NCBI GenBank assembly: GCA_938092125.1
Contig: CALKMQ010000126.1
Span: 1 to 13,031 of the forward strand
Origin: an uncultured bacterium
GTDB taxonomy: Bacteria > Fidelibacterota > Marinisomatia > Marinisomatales > UBA1611
Reading direction: 5' to 3'
DNA length: 13,031 bases
Part shown: in pieces, positions 6,814 to 13,031 of the stretch
Layout: each line of letters starts with the position of its first letter
Numbering within the stretch: position 1 is the stretch's first letter
Position numbers and translations under genes: made by a program
Notes under the pieces: model-generated
Database searches by the model: none
What the model was told of the DNA's origin: nothing
What the model saw: the letters and a program-made list of their open reading frames with translations, nothing else

Positions 6814-7660
6814 AAGATTAGGAAAAGGTATTAATGCAATAATTAATCCGACCTCTAAAAAAGGTAAAAAAACTATTAGTGCGCCAGGTGTAAGTAAAAT
6901 ATTATTAAAAGATATCAAGCCAAATCCCGATCAACCAAGACGAGATTTTAATGAAAAGTCTTTAGAGGAATTATGTTCTTCAATTGAGGAGAAAGGTATT
7001 ATTACCCCGATTACAGTTAGGGAACATGCTGGGGCTTATGAAATTATTGCTGGAGAAAGAAGGTGGCGAGCTGCAAAAAAAGCAAAGCTTCGCTCTGTTC
7101 CTGCCTATATTATTAATATTAAAAATGCATCTGAAATGATGGAAGTTGCGCTCATTGAAAATATTCAAAGAGAAAATTTAAATCCTATTGAAGAAGCTGA
7201 AGGCTATGCAATTTTAAATAGTCAGCACAATCTGTCCCATGATGACATCGCTAAAACAATTGGTAAAAAGCGGACTACTGTTTCTAATGCTCTTCGTCTG
7301 CTTAAACTCCCTCCAGAAATTCGTAAGAGTATTCGAAATGGAAGGATTTCTGCTGGGCATGGTAGGGCTATACTTCAGAAAAAATCTGTTCCAGCTATGG
7401 AAAATTTATGGAAAAAAATTATTAATGATTCGTTGAGTGTTAGAGCAGCTGAAGCACTTGTAAAACCTAGGATAAAAACAAAAGTTGTAAAAAAATTAAA
7501 AATTCATAAGGCCCCTTATCGAGAAATTGAAAATCAGCTGGTCGAGATTTTTGGAACAAAGGTAAAGATGAAGCCGGCTCAAGTTGGAGGGTCGATTGAA
7601 ATAACCTACTTTTCAGATGATGATTTAGAGAGAATTATTGATCTTATTCAGTCACTATAA
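6803..7660 (+). CDS. parB: chromosome-partitioning protein ParB (Spo0J/Noc family)
   Basis: The 285-residue product binds parS near the origin, loads as a CTP-dependent sliding clamp and stimulates ParA. Domains in order: a basic ParA-contact tail with RLGKGINAII (5-14); the ParB/Srx CTP-binding fold at about 32-130 with NPDQPRRDF, TPITVR, the GERRWRA motif at 84-90 and ENIQRENLNPIEEA at 119-132; the helix-turn-helix region around 143-170 (LSHDDIAKTIGKKRTTVSNAL) and ISAGHGRAIL at 182-191; a basic linker; and a C-terminal dimerisation domain ending DLERIIDLIQSL. The start is GTG at 6803, supported by AGAGGAG (6786-6792) and by the conserved N-terminal tail. All motifs needed for CTP hydrolysis and DNA binding are present. 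The 11-base overlap with parA indicates coupled translation. Confidence 0.96.
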   Translation: MSSKRLGKGINAIINPTSKKGKKTISAPGVSKILLKDIKPNPDQPRRDFNEKSLEELCSSIEEKGIITPITVREHAGAYEIIAGERRWRAAKKAKLRSVPAYIINIKNASEMMEVALIENIQRENLNPIEEAEGYAILNSQHNLSHDDIAKTIGKKRTTVSNALRLLKLPPEIRKSIRNGRISAGHGRAILQKKSVPAMENLWKKIINDSLSVRAAEALVKPRIKTKVVKKLKIHKAPYREIENQLVEIFGTKVKMKPAQVGGSIEITYFSDDDLERIIDLIQSL

Positions 7661-7665
7661 TCTTT

Positions 7666-8445
7666 ATGGCTAAAAAATTTACCCTAATTGTAATACCGGA
7701 CGATGATTCTGAAACAAGGTCATATCGCTTCAACAAGTTTTTTTTAAATTTTTCATTAGTTGTATTAATTTTATTCTTTTTAACTAGTGTAGGAATAGTG
7801 TTTTTTTCTATTCCGCGAATTGCAAACTATGAAAAATTAGATAATAAATACAGCGTTTTAGTAAACGAACGAATGAAAGTCCTTAAACTAACAGAAAATT
7901 TGGAGCGATTAAACCAAATGGATGAATTTGTTCGAAATTCTTTGGGTTCTGAGTTCAATTTTTCTGAAAAACCTGAAATTATGGACAGTGTTTTAATGAT
8001 CATCCCTGATGAGCACTTAATTTCTTTCTCTGATAATATTCCTTCTATTATTCCTATAGATGGATTTGTAAGTAAACGAATGGAGGGTGCTTTTTCAAAT
8101 GTTGATAACTTGCATGGTGGAATTGACATAGTTGCAAAACAGGGAACTCCTATTAAATCTACTTCCGCTGGCGTTGTTGTTTTTTCAGGTTGGACCTATG
8201 AAATGGGAAATCTGATAATAATATACCATGGAGATGATTACTTAACTCATTATGGGCATAACCAGCAAAACATTGTTTCCAGGCTTGATATGGTAAAAAA
8301 AGGAGACGTAATTGGGTTAGTGGGTAATACAGGTATTTCATCTGGACCTCATTTGCATTTTGAAATTTGGAAAGGTGGAAGGTCGATTGACCCATTGATA
8401 TATTTCCCAGAATTAATTAAAAAAGACTTAACTTTAAAAAAGTAA
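7666..8445 (+). CDS. membrane-anchored M23 (LytM-type) peptidoglycan endopeptidase
   Basis: The 259-residue product has a short cytoplasmic N-terminus, one membrane segment (about 27-49), a predicted coiled-coil region (55-95), and a C-terminal M23 metallopeptidase domain (about 130-250) facing the periplasm. M23 enzymes cut peptide cross-links in the cell wall. All metal and catalytic residues look intact: HGGID gives zinc ligands His150 and Asp154, YGH gives His198, and HLHFE gives His229 and the third zinc ligand His231. It is therefore probably an active enzyme rather than an EnvC/NlpD-type activator with a degenerate site. It starts five bases after parB and shares a TAATG stop-start overlap with the bactofilin gene. 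That pairing matches known bactofilin-M23 shape modules such as CcmA with Csd1 in Helicobacter. Confidence 0.94.
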   Translation: MAKKFTLIVIPDDDSETRSYRFNKFFLNFSLVVLILFFLTSVGIVFFSIPRIANYEKLDNKYSVLVNERMKVLKLTENLERLNQMDEFVRNSLGSEFNFSEKPEIMDSVLMIIPDEHLISFSDNIPSIIPIDGFVSKRMEGAFSNVDNLHGGIDIVAKQGTPIKSTSAGVVVFSGWTYEMGNLIIIYHGDDYLTHYGHNQQNIVSRLDMVKKGDVIGLVGNTGISSGPHLHFEIWKGGRSIDPLIYFPELIKKDLTLKK

Positions 8446-8816
8446 TGATTAAATCTAAATTTAAAAATGTTCATACAATGGTTGGTCCTGATGCCGTATT
8501 AAAAGGCTCCATTAAGCTTGAGCAAGGATTAATTGTTTATGGAAAAGTACTAGGGGACGTTAAAACTAGAGGGTCTATTAGAATAGCTCGTGGTGCATTG
8601 GTTAAGGGCAATGTAACCGGCGCCAGCATTGTGCTTGGTGGAAAAGTTATCGGACATTTAAAATCTGAGGGAGCCGTTACATTAAAAAAAACGAGCGAAT
8701 TGAAGGGGAATATTAGTTATAGAAAGTTGCATATTGAAGATGGAGCTCAGTTTGAGGGGCAATGCGACTTGGCATTGGACCCTCTAAGTCCATTGACATC
8801 CAATAGAGTGGTTTAA
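8445..8816 (+). CDS. bactofilin cytoskeletal protein
   Basis: The 123-residue product is a bactofilin (DUF583). Bactofilins are right-handed beta-helix proteins that polymerise without nucleotides on the inner membrane and position cell-wall enzymes or other complexes. The core at about 14-110 shows the repeating six-stranded pattern with regularly spaced Gly and Val/Ile: LKGSIKLEQGLIVYGKVLGD, then GSIRIARGALVKGNV, then SIVLGGKVIGHL, then LKGNISYRKLHIEDGAQFEG. Short disordered tails flank it, as is usual in the family; the N-terminal MIKSKFKN may touch the membrane. Length is normal. Its ATG overlaps the last base of the M23 gene stop (TAATG at 8443-8447), so the two are translated together. 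The context suggests it localises the M23 enzyme, and perhaps ParAB, at defined cell sites. Confidence 0.95.
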   Translation: MIKSKFKNVHTMVGPDAVLKGSIKLEQGLIVYGKVLGDVKTRGSIRIARGALVKGNVTGASIVLGGKVIGHLKSEGAVTLKKTSELKGNISYRKLHIEDGAQFEGQCDLALDPLSPLTSNRVV

Positions 8817-8843
8817 AGTAAGAGTTTATTAAAAAAACTTATT

Positions 8844-9059
8844 TTGAATTTTTTTCAAAAAGTTTTACAAAAAGCTGCTCCAGTCATGTCTGCAGTTCAT
8901 TCTTTGTTTTCCTACGTTATTATCCTATCATTCCTTGGGTATTTTTTGGATAATAGTCTTAGTACATTCCCACTGTTGTTTTTAATCTCTCTTTTCATGG
9001 GCTTAATAATCGGTTTTTATCAATTATCGCGAGTATCAAACTTTAAAAAAAAGAATTGA
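8844..9059 (+). CDS. AtpZ/AtpI-like small membrane protein of the ATP synthase cluster
   Basis: The product of up to 71 residues has two membrane helices, about 17-33 and 41-61, joined by GYFLDNSLSTFP. That matches the GYxLDxxxxTxP signature between the helices of AtpZ/AtpI-family proteins, which help assemble the c-ring or carry magnesium or calcium beside ATP synthase. The first possible start is TTG at 8844, after the bactofilin stop at 8814-8816 in the same frame. ATG at 8886 would give 57 residues and would still keep most of the first helix. Neither has a convincing Shine-Dalgarno. Identification rests on the loop signature and on the position before atpB. The stop codon is part of TGATG (9057-9061), but the frame opened there ends after 19 codons. 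Confidence 0.75.
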   Translation: MNFFQKVLQKAAPVMSAVHSLFSYVIILSFLGYFLDNSLSTFPLLFLISLFMGLIIGFYQLSRVSNFKKKN

Positions 9060-9069
9060 TGTCAGATAT

Positions 9070-9097
9070 TTGGCCGCTCTGCCAGGTGCGTTATAAT
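9070..9097 (+). promoter_or_regulatory. promoter for atpBEFHA
   Basis: TTGGCC (9070-9075, four of six matches) and a perfect TATAAT (9092-9097) are separated by 16 bases. Transcription from about 9104 would give an AT-rich leader of roughly 165 bases before atpB. This supports separate expression of the ATP synthase subunits from the parAB-bactofilin genes. I saw no clear riboswitch fold or strong hairpin in the leader, and no intact gene in the 209-base gap. Confidence 0.52.
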
Positions 9098-9268
9098 CTT
9101 AAGTTTTATGATAAATAGGTGGTACATTATCTAAAAAAGTATTTAAATAATCAATGTTATTTATTTTTAACAAACAGCTTTTATGCTTACCTTTGCGACC
9201 TTAAATGTAGTGTTTATTTATTCTTTAACTATAAAACTAATAATTAACGATTACGGATTCACATTAAA

Positions 9269-10186
9269 ATGGTAGCTGCTAACACCAGTCATAGTAATCA
9301 AACTGTCTTAGAACAGGTTGGCCCTAATATTCTCCATCATGTATCTAACTCAGACATAGCTCATCCAATAATTCACTTGCCTTCATTTTTTGGTATTGAT
9401 TTTTCAGTTACGAAACATGTTTTAATGTTATGGCTTGTAGCGTTGATTGTCTCAATCGTAGTGATTGTGCCAATTAGAACATATTTATCTAGTAATGGTA
9501 AAAAGAAGTCTAAATGGGTCACTTTAATCGAATATATAGTTGAGTTTGTGAAAGATACAATTGCCGCACCCAATGTTGGTTCTAATTGGGTAATGACATG
9601 GACACCCCTTTTTTTAACGTTTTTCTTTTTTATTCTTTTTGCAAATGGTATTGGCATGATTCCAATATTTGACACCATAGGTTTATTAGATAGGTTCCTT
9701 TTAAAGACTGATTCGCATTCAACAATTAATAATTTGCTTCATGGCGGTGTAACGGCAACTGGAAACTTTAATGTAACAGCTGGTCTAGCGACAGTTACAT
9801 TTTTTTCTATAATAATTGCAGGCGTTAAAAAACATGGCTTTATCAAGCATTGGGCAAATCTTGTCCCTCATGGCTTAGCTTGGCCAGTATATATTATTTT
9901 GATTCCAATTGAATTAATGGGGCTATTTGTAAAACCATTTGCTCTAACCATGAGACTTGCAGCAAACATGACAGGAGGGCATATTGCAATCTTAGCTCTT
10001 TTATCGCTTATGGCTATAATTGGGGAAATGTTTTCAGGTGCTGCAGGAATAGGCGTAGCTTTTATATCCATACCCATGGCCGCTGCAATATCAGGTTTGG
10101 AAATCATAGTAGTACTTGTTCAAGCATATGTTTTTACTTTATTAACAGCTGTGTTTGTTGGCATGGCTATCAACGTACATCATTAA
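9269..10186 (+). CDS. atpB: F0F1 ATP synthase subunit a
   Basis: The 305-residue product is the a subunit, the stator part of F0 that gives protons two half-channels to the rotating c-ring. A hydrophilic N-terminal region (1-48) with a weakly hydrophobic patch around residues 34-44 is followed by helices at about 51-69, 112-135, 172-186, 203-222, 236-252 and 262-300. The functional core PIELMGLFVKPFALTMRLAANMTGGH (from about 213) includes the essential Arg229 and the downstream GGH. The final helix GLEIIVVLVQAYVFTLL (276-292) is typical. Length is within the family range, longer than the E. coli protein because of the N-terminus. The ATG at 9269 has only a poor Shine-Dalgarno. It is the first gene of the atpBEFHA block and lies 24 bases before atpE. 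Confidence 0.97.
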   Translation: MVAANTSHSNQTVLEQVGPNILHHVSNSDIAHPIIHLPSFFGIDFSVTKHVLMLWLVALIVSIVVIVPIRTYLSSNGKKKSKWVTLIEYIVEFVKDTIAAPNVGSNWVMTWTPLFLTFFFFILFANGIGMIPIFDTIGLLDRFLLKTDSHSTINNLLHGGVTATGNFNVTAGLATVTFFSIIIAGVKKHGFIKHWANLVPHGLAWPVYIILIPIELMGLFVKPFALTMRLAANMTGGHIAILALLSLMAIIGEMFSGAAGIGVAFISIPMAAAISGLEIIVVLVQAYVFTLLTAVFVGMAINVHH

Positions 10187-10210
10187 CAAAATAAAAAAAG
10201 GAAGTATATA

Positions 10211-10426
10211 ATGGATGGAACTTTATTAGTACCTATTGGATTAGGAATAGTTGTAATAGGCGCAGCGCTTGGAATATCAAAATTTGCAGCAGCAGCAGCA
10301 GAAGCTATAGCTAGGCAGCCTGAAGCTGCTGATAAGATTAGTGGGGTAGTTCAATTACCACTTTTCCTATTAGAAGGTGTGGCTATTCTTGCTGAAGTAT
10401 TCATATTCTTAATGCTGATTCTGTAA
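10211..10426 (+). CDS. atpE: F0F1 ATP synthase subunit c
   Basis: The 71-residue hairpin protein forms the rotating c-ring. The polar loop ARQPEA (34-39) joins two membrane helices. Glu55 lies exactly 20 residues after the loop Arg35, the same spacing as Arg41 to Asp61 in E. coli, so it is the ion-carrying carboxylate. No Gln or Ser/Thr sodium-ligand pattern is obvious, so proton use is likely. Two oddities stand out. There is a second acid, Glu62, one to two turns beyond Glu55 in helix 2. In helix 1 the glycine-rich packing motif is partly replaced by SKFAAAAAE, with Lys24 inside the helix. A good Shine-Dalgarno AAGGAAG (10198-10204) precedes the ATG, the best in this operon, as expected for the subunit needed in most copies. 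Confidence 0.98.
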   Translation: MDGTLLVPIGLGIVVIGAALGISKFAAAAAEAIARQPEAADKISGVVQLPLFLLEGVAILAEVFIFLMLIL

Positions 10427-10429
10427 ACG

Positions 10430-11005
10430 ATGAATCAATATTGGACTATTCCAGGTGATAATGCGCTCCATGAGTCAACTGGTACTCATGGAGCACAATC
10501 TGAGCAAAATCCTTTAGTCAAATTAGATCCGGGTCTTTTTATTTGGACGGTTTTAACATTTGTTTTATTGCTCACTGTTTTAGCCAAGTTTGCTTGGAAG
10601 CCCCTACTTTTAATGCTTGATGAGAGAAATAAGAGTATTGAAGAGTCACTCCAATCCGCCGAAAAAGCTAGAAAGGAGCTCGAAAACATAAATCAAGAGT
10701 CTGAATCAATTCTAATGAAAGCAAAAACAGAAGCTCAGTCTATTGTTGGGGAAGCAAAATCAGCTGCTGATAATATGAAAGAAGATATTGTTTCGAAAGC
10801 AAGATCTGAAGCGGAGGGTCAACTTGAAAAAGCAAAAATACAAATCAATGTTGAAAAAGATAAAGCAATGGCTGAAATCCGTGAAGAGGTTGTGAACCTA
10901 TCTATTCATGTTGCAGAGAAAATAATTAAAAAAAACATATCAAAAGAAGATAATGTTGAATTAATTAAAAAGTCCTTAGATAGTATGGAAGGTTATGAAG
11001 CATAA
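10430..11005 (+). CDS. atpF: F0F1 ATP synthase subunit b
   Basis: The 191-residue product is the peripheral-stalk b subunit. The membrane helix at about 34-54 begins with the family motif LDPGLFIWT and ends at KFAWKPLL. A long charged, Ala/Lys/Glu-rich coiled coil (about 65-160) follows, and the end contacts subunit delta. It has an unusual polar N-terminal extension of about 30 residues, rich in His, Gly, Asn and Gln, before the helix; many relatives start only a few residues before it. The ATG at 10430 is the only possible start, because the atpE stop lies two codons upstream in frame and no later start codon precedes the helix. It follows atpE by three bases without a Shine-Dalgarno, so it probably depends on coupled translation. 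The extension codons contain a perfect hairpin. Confidence 0.96.
   Translation: MNQYWTIPGDNALHESTGTHGAQSEQNPLVKLDPGLFIWTVLTFVLLLTVLAKFAWKPLLLMLDERNKSIEESLQSAEKARKELENINQESESILMKAKTEAQSIVGEAKSAADNMKEDIVSKARSEAEGQLEKAKIQINVEKDKAMAEIREEVVNLSIHVAEKIIKKNISKEDNVELIKKSLDSMEGYEA
10465..10494 (+). repeat. perfect 11-bp inverted repeat in the 5' end of atpF
   Basis: GCTCCATGAGT (10465-10475) and ACTCATGGAGC (10484-10494) are exact reverse complements around the loop CAACTGGT. No T run follows, so it is not an intrinsic terminator. It begins 38 bases after the atpE stop and lies entirely in codons of the variable AtpF N-terminal extension. In the mRNA it could protect the atpE 3' end or slow translation of atpF. 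Confidence 0.88.
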
Positions 11006-11534
11006 GTTTTCTGGCAAAGGGTTAGCAGATATTCTTTTCGAGGCTGCAAAATCCAACGACAGTCTTGATTCGGCAAGGGATTCGATTACTGAGTTTGATA
11101 GGCTTTTAAGATTAAACAATGATTTAAAAAGTTTTGTTCAATCAAAAAGGTTATCTCAAACCGAAAAACAAGCAATATTAATTGATTCTTTAGGAACTTT
11201 TTTTAATGGGCTAGTTTTGGGTGTCGTGTCCTATGTCGATGGCATGTTAGCCCATAGAACTATCAATCAAATCAAAAAATCGTTTGTAGAAAAGTACAAG
11301 CATGCCAAAAATATAGTCTCTGTTCATGCTACTTTAAGTGACCAAATTAGCGATAATGATTTGAGTTTCATGGAGAAAAAAATAGGCAATCTTTTGCAAA
11401 AAGAAACAGAATTGACTACTGAAGTTGATAAGTCTTTGATTGGTGGCGCTAAATTTAGAATTGAAAATTCATTTTTAGATGCATCGATTAAAAGTCAATT
11501 GGAAAATATCAAAGCAGATTTAATGAAAATATAA
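10995..11534 (+). CDS. atpH: F0F1 ATP synthase subunit delta
   Basis: The 179-residue product is the delta subunit (OSCP equivalent), which ties the b-subunit stalk to the top of the F1 head. The N-terminal helical domain (about 6-110) contains ADILFEAAK and LKSFVQSKRLSQTEKQAIL. The C-terminal domain ends with the well-conserved block LIGGAKFRIENSFLDASIKSQ (about 147-167), followed by LENIKADLMK. Length is normal. Its ATG at 10995 overlaps the end of atpF by 11 bases, and GGAAGG (10987-10992) sits immediately upstream inside atpF, so translation is probably coupled. The N-terminus is slightly unusual in starting MKHKFSGKGLADILFE rather than with a SxxxRYAxAL pattern, but the fold assignment is secure from the C-terminal block and operon position. 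Confidence 0.95.
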   Translation: MKHKFSGKGLADILFEAAKSNDSLDSARDSITEFDRLLRLNNDLKSFVQSKRLSQTEKQAILIDSLGTFFNGLVLGVVSYVDGMLAHRTINQIKKSFVEKYKHAKNIVSVHATLSDQISDNDLSFMEKKIGNLLQKETELTTEVDKSLIGGAKFRIENSFLDASIKSQLENIKADLMKI

Positions 11535-11545
11535 GCTAGGAAATT

Positions 11546-13031
11546 ATGGAAATTAAAACAGATCAAATAACAGAGTTGCTTAAGAAGCAATTAGAAAAAT
11601 ATGATAATGATATTGATGTCTCTGAGGTCGGTGAAATTATAGAAGTCGGGGATGGAGTAGCCAGGGCCTCAGGCTTAGAAAACGTAATGAGTTCAGAATT
11701 AGTTGAGCTTCCTAATGGTGTTTTTGGTATGGCGCTGAATCTTGAAGAGGACAATGTTGGACTGGTTTTATTTGGAGATACTAGATTAGTCAAAGAAGGT
11801 GACATCGCAAAAAGAACTGGAAAAGTTGTTGAAGTTCCGGTTGGCAAAGAGATGCTTGGCAGAATTGTTAACCCTTTAGGCCAGCCTATAGATGGTAAAG
11901 GGCCTATTAACACCAGCGATTCATTACCTGTTGAACGAAAAGCACTTGGAGTCATGGCAAGGAGTCCTGTAAATCAACCATTGCAGACTGGAATCAAAGC
12001 AATTGATAGTATGGTCCCAATTGGAAGAGGACAAAGAGAGCTAATCATTGGAGATAGGCAGACAGGTAAAACTGCTGTTGCTATTGATGCTATTATTAAT
12101 CAAAAACATTCTCATTCGACTGATTCACCAGTTTATTGTGTTTATGTAGCGATTGGACAGAAGGCATCAACCGTTGCAAGTTTGGTTTCAGAACTTGAAG
12201 CACAGGGTGCAATGGAATACACAGTTGTAGTGGCTGCTAATGCTTCTGACCCTGCGCCTATGCAGTATATTGCTCCTTATGCCGGTTGTTCTATGGGAGA
12301 GTATTTTCGAGATAAGGGTCAACATTCCCTTATTGTTTATGATGATTTATCTAAACAAGCGGTTGCGTATAGACAGATGTCATTGGTTCTTAGAAGGCCT
12401 CCGGGAAGAGAAGCTTTCCCAGGAGATGTTTTCTATTTGCATAGCCGTCTTTTAGAGAGAGCATCTAAATTATCAAAAGATCTCGGTGGTGGTTCTTTAA
12501 CAGCGCTTCCGATAATTGAAACGCAAGAAGGCGATGTCTCAGCATATATTCCAACAAATGTTATCTCAATTACAGACGGTCAGATTTTTCTAGAAACAAA
12601 TTTATTTAATTCAGGAATTCGTCCAGCTATTGATGTAGGTCTGTCTGTATCACGTGTAGGTGGTAACGCTCAAATTAAAGCAATGAAAAAAGTTGCTGGT
12701 ACACTGAGGCTCGACTTAGCTCAATTTAGAGAACTAGAAGCTTTTGCTAAATTTGGATCTGATTTAGATAAAGCTACTTTATCGCAACTTGCAAGAGGTG
12801 AAAGAATGGTTGAAATTCTGAAGCAAAACCAGTACGTGCCCATGACAGTTGAAAGGCAAATAGCTATCATATTTGCTGCGTCAAAAGGGCATCTTGATGA
12901 TATTGCGATAGAGGAAGTAGCTAATTTTGAAAGCAGTCTTTTTGATTATATTGATGCAAATGCTGCTGCACAGCTTAAAGCAATAAGTGATTCTGGTGAT
13001 CTTAATGACGAGCAAAGTAAAGATCTCGAGA
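11546..13031 (+). CDS. atpA: F0F1 ATP synthase subunit alpha (3' end outside window)
   Basis: The frame is open from ATG 11546 to the window end, giving 495 residues out of the usual 500-530, so only the last few percent is missing. The alpha subunit forms the non-catalytic nucleotide sites of the F1 head. Visible features are an N-terminal delta-binding helix (1-22), the beta-barrel region with VGDGVARASGLENVM (34-48), Walker A GDRQTGKT (169-176), Walker B region HSLIVYDDLSKQA, the RRPPGREAFPGDVFYLHSRLLER-type block typical of alpha subunits, and SVSRVGGNAQ carrying the arginine finger. A Shine-Dalgarno AGG (11538-11540) lies five bases before the ATG, and the atpH stop is at 11532-11534. 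The remaining F1 genes are expected beyond the window. Confidence 0.98.
   Translation, partial: MEIKTDQITELLKKQLEKYDNDIDVSEVGEIIEVGDGVARASGLENVMSSELVELPNGVFGMALNLEEDNVGLVLFGDTRLVKEGDIAKRTGKVVEVPVGKEMLGRIVNPLGQPIDGKGPINTSDSLPVERKALGVMARSPVNQPLQTGIKAIDSMVPIGRGQRELIIGDRQTGKTAVAIDAIINQKHSHSTDSPVYCVYVAIGQKASTVASLVSELEAQGAMEYTVVVAANASDPAPMQYIAPYAGCSMGEYFRDKGQHSLIVYDDLSKQAVAYRQMSLVLRRPPGREAFPGDVFYLHSRLLERASKLSKDLGGGSLTALPIIETQEGDVSAYIPTNVISITDGQIFLETNLFNSGIRPAIDVGLSVSRVGGNAQIKAMKKVAGTLRLDLAQFRELEAFAKFGSDLDKATLSQLARGERMVEILKQNQYVPMTVERQIAIIFAASKGHLDDIAIEEVANFESSLFDYIDANAAAQLKAISDSGDLNDEQSKDLE

Noticed and set aside
9119..9247. GTG-started frame of about 42 codons in the atpZ-atpB gap, rich in Tyr, Asn, Leu and Cys
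   Set aside because: It has no Shine-Dalgarno or family signature, and its composition looks like translated AT-rich leader.
11563..11955. Long minus-strand open frame of 130 codons
   Set aside because: It is antisense to the N-terminal part of atpA, whose protein sequence is strongly conserved; the product is Ser/Thr/Pro-rich, as shadow frames often are.
12646..12661. Partial parS match TGTATCACGTG with intact CACGTG core inside atpA
   Set aside because: Only 11 of 16 positions match, the right half is wrong, and the bases encode the conserved arginine-finger segment SVSRVGG.
1..13031. CRISPR arrays, insertion sequences, prophage or integration sites
   Set aside because: No regularly spaced repeats, transposase or integrase-like frames, or duplicated tRNA ends were seen; all genes look like vertically inherited core genes.

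Overview
The window is a compact, AT-rich bacterial chromosome segment (roughly one third G+C by eye) with almost no spare DNA. The gene set fits a Gram-negative bacterium of the FCB superphylum. It has separate secD and secF, an outer-membrane Omp85-type barrel, a bactofilin beside an M23 peptidase, and a parAB block running into an atpZ-atpBEFHA operon. A marine Neomarinimicrobiota (SAR406)-like lineage is my best guess, but this is inference from gene order and composition only. Several genes start at TTG or GTG, and many lack a visible Shine-Dalgarno sequence.

Layout. Bases 1-222 hold the tail of an FKBP-type prolyl isomerase. It converges on a tRNA-Arg(TCT) gene read leftward (240-313). 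A stand-alone unit follows (promoter, strong ribosome-binding site, 76-codon gene made of two copies of one motif, textbook terminator; 416-795). Next comes a pair of envelope genes: an exported protein of unknown function (858-1664) overlapping a one-POTRA Omp85-family barrel (1648-2952). An AT-rich hairpin closes this pair and separates it from the convergent, leftward secD-secF operon (5886-3067).

A 162-base divergent region then leads into a rightward run: parA, parB, a membrane-anchored M23 peptidase, a bactofilin and an AtpZ-like protein, tightly packed or overlapping (6049-9059). After a 209-base gap holding a good promoter come the ATP synthase genes atpB, atpE, atpF, atpH and atpA. 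The last is cut by the window end about 10-30 codons before its usual stop.

How the genes work together. SecDF drives late steps of Sec export, which both the 268-residue exported protein and the barrel would need. ParA and ParB segregate the chromosome. The bactofilin and M23 enzyme form a known type of shape and cell-wall module that can also scaffold ParABS. A parAB-atp neighbourhood is typical of origin-proximal DNA, although no canonical parS site was seen. The most unusual sequence-level features are three: a perfect intrinsic terminator lying inside the signal-peptide codons of the Omp85-like gene, a perfect 11-bp hairpin just after atpE inside the 5' end of atpF, and the duplicated 76-residue microprotein.
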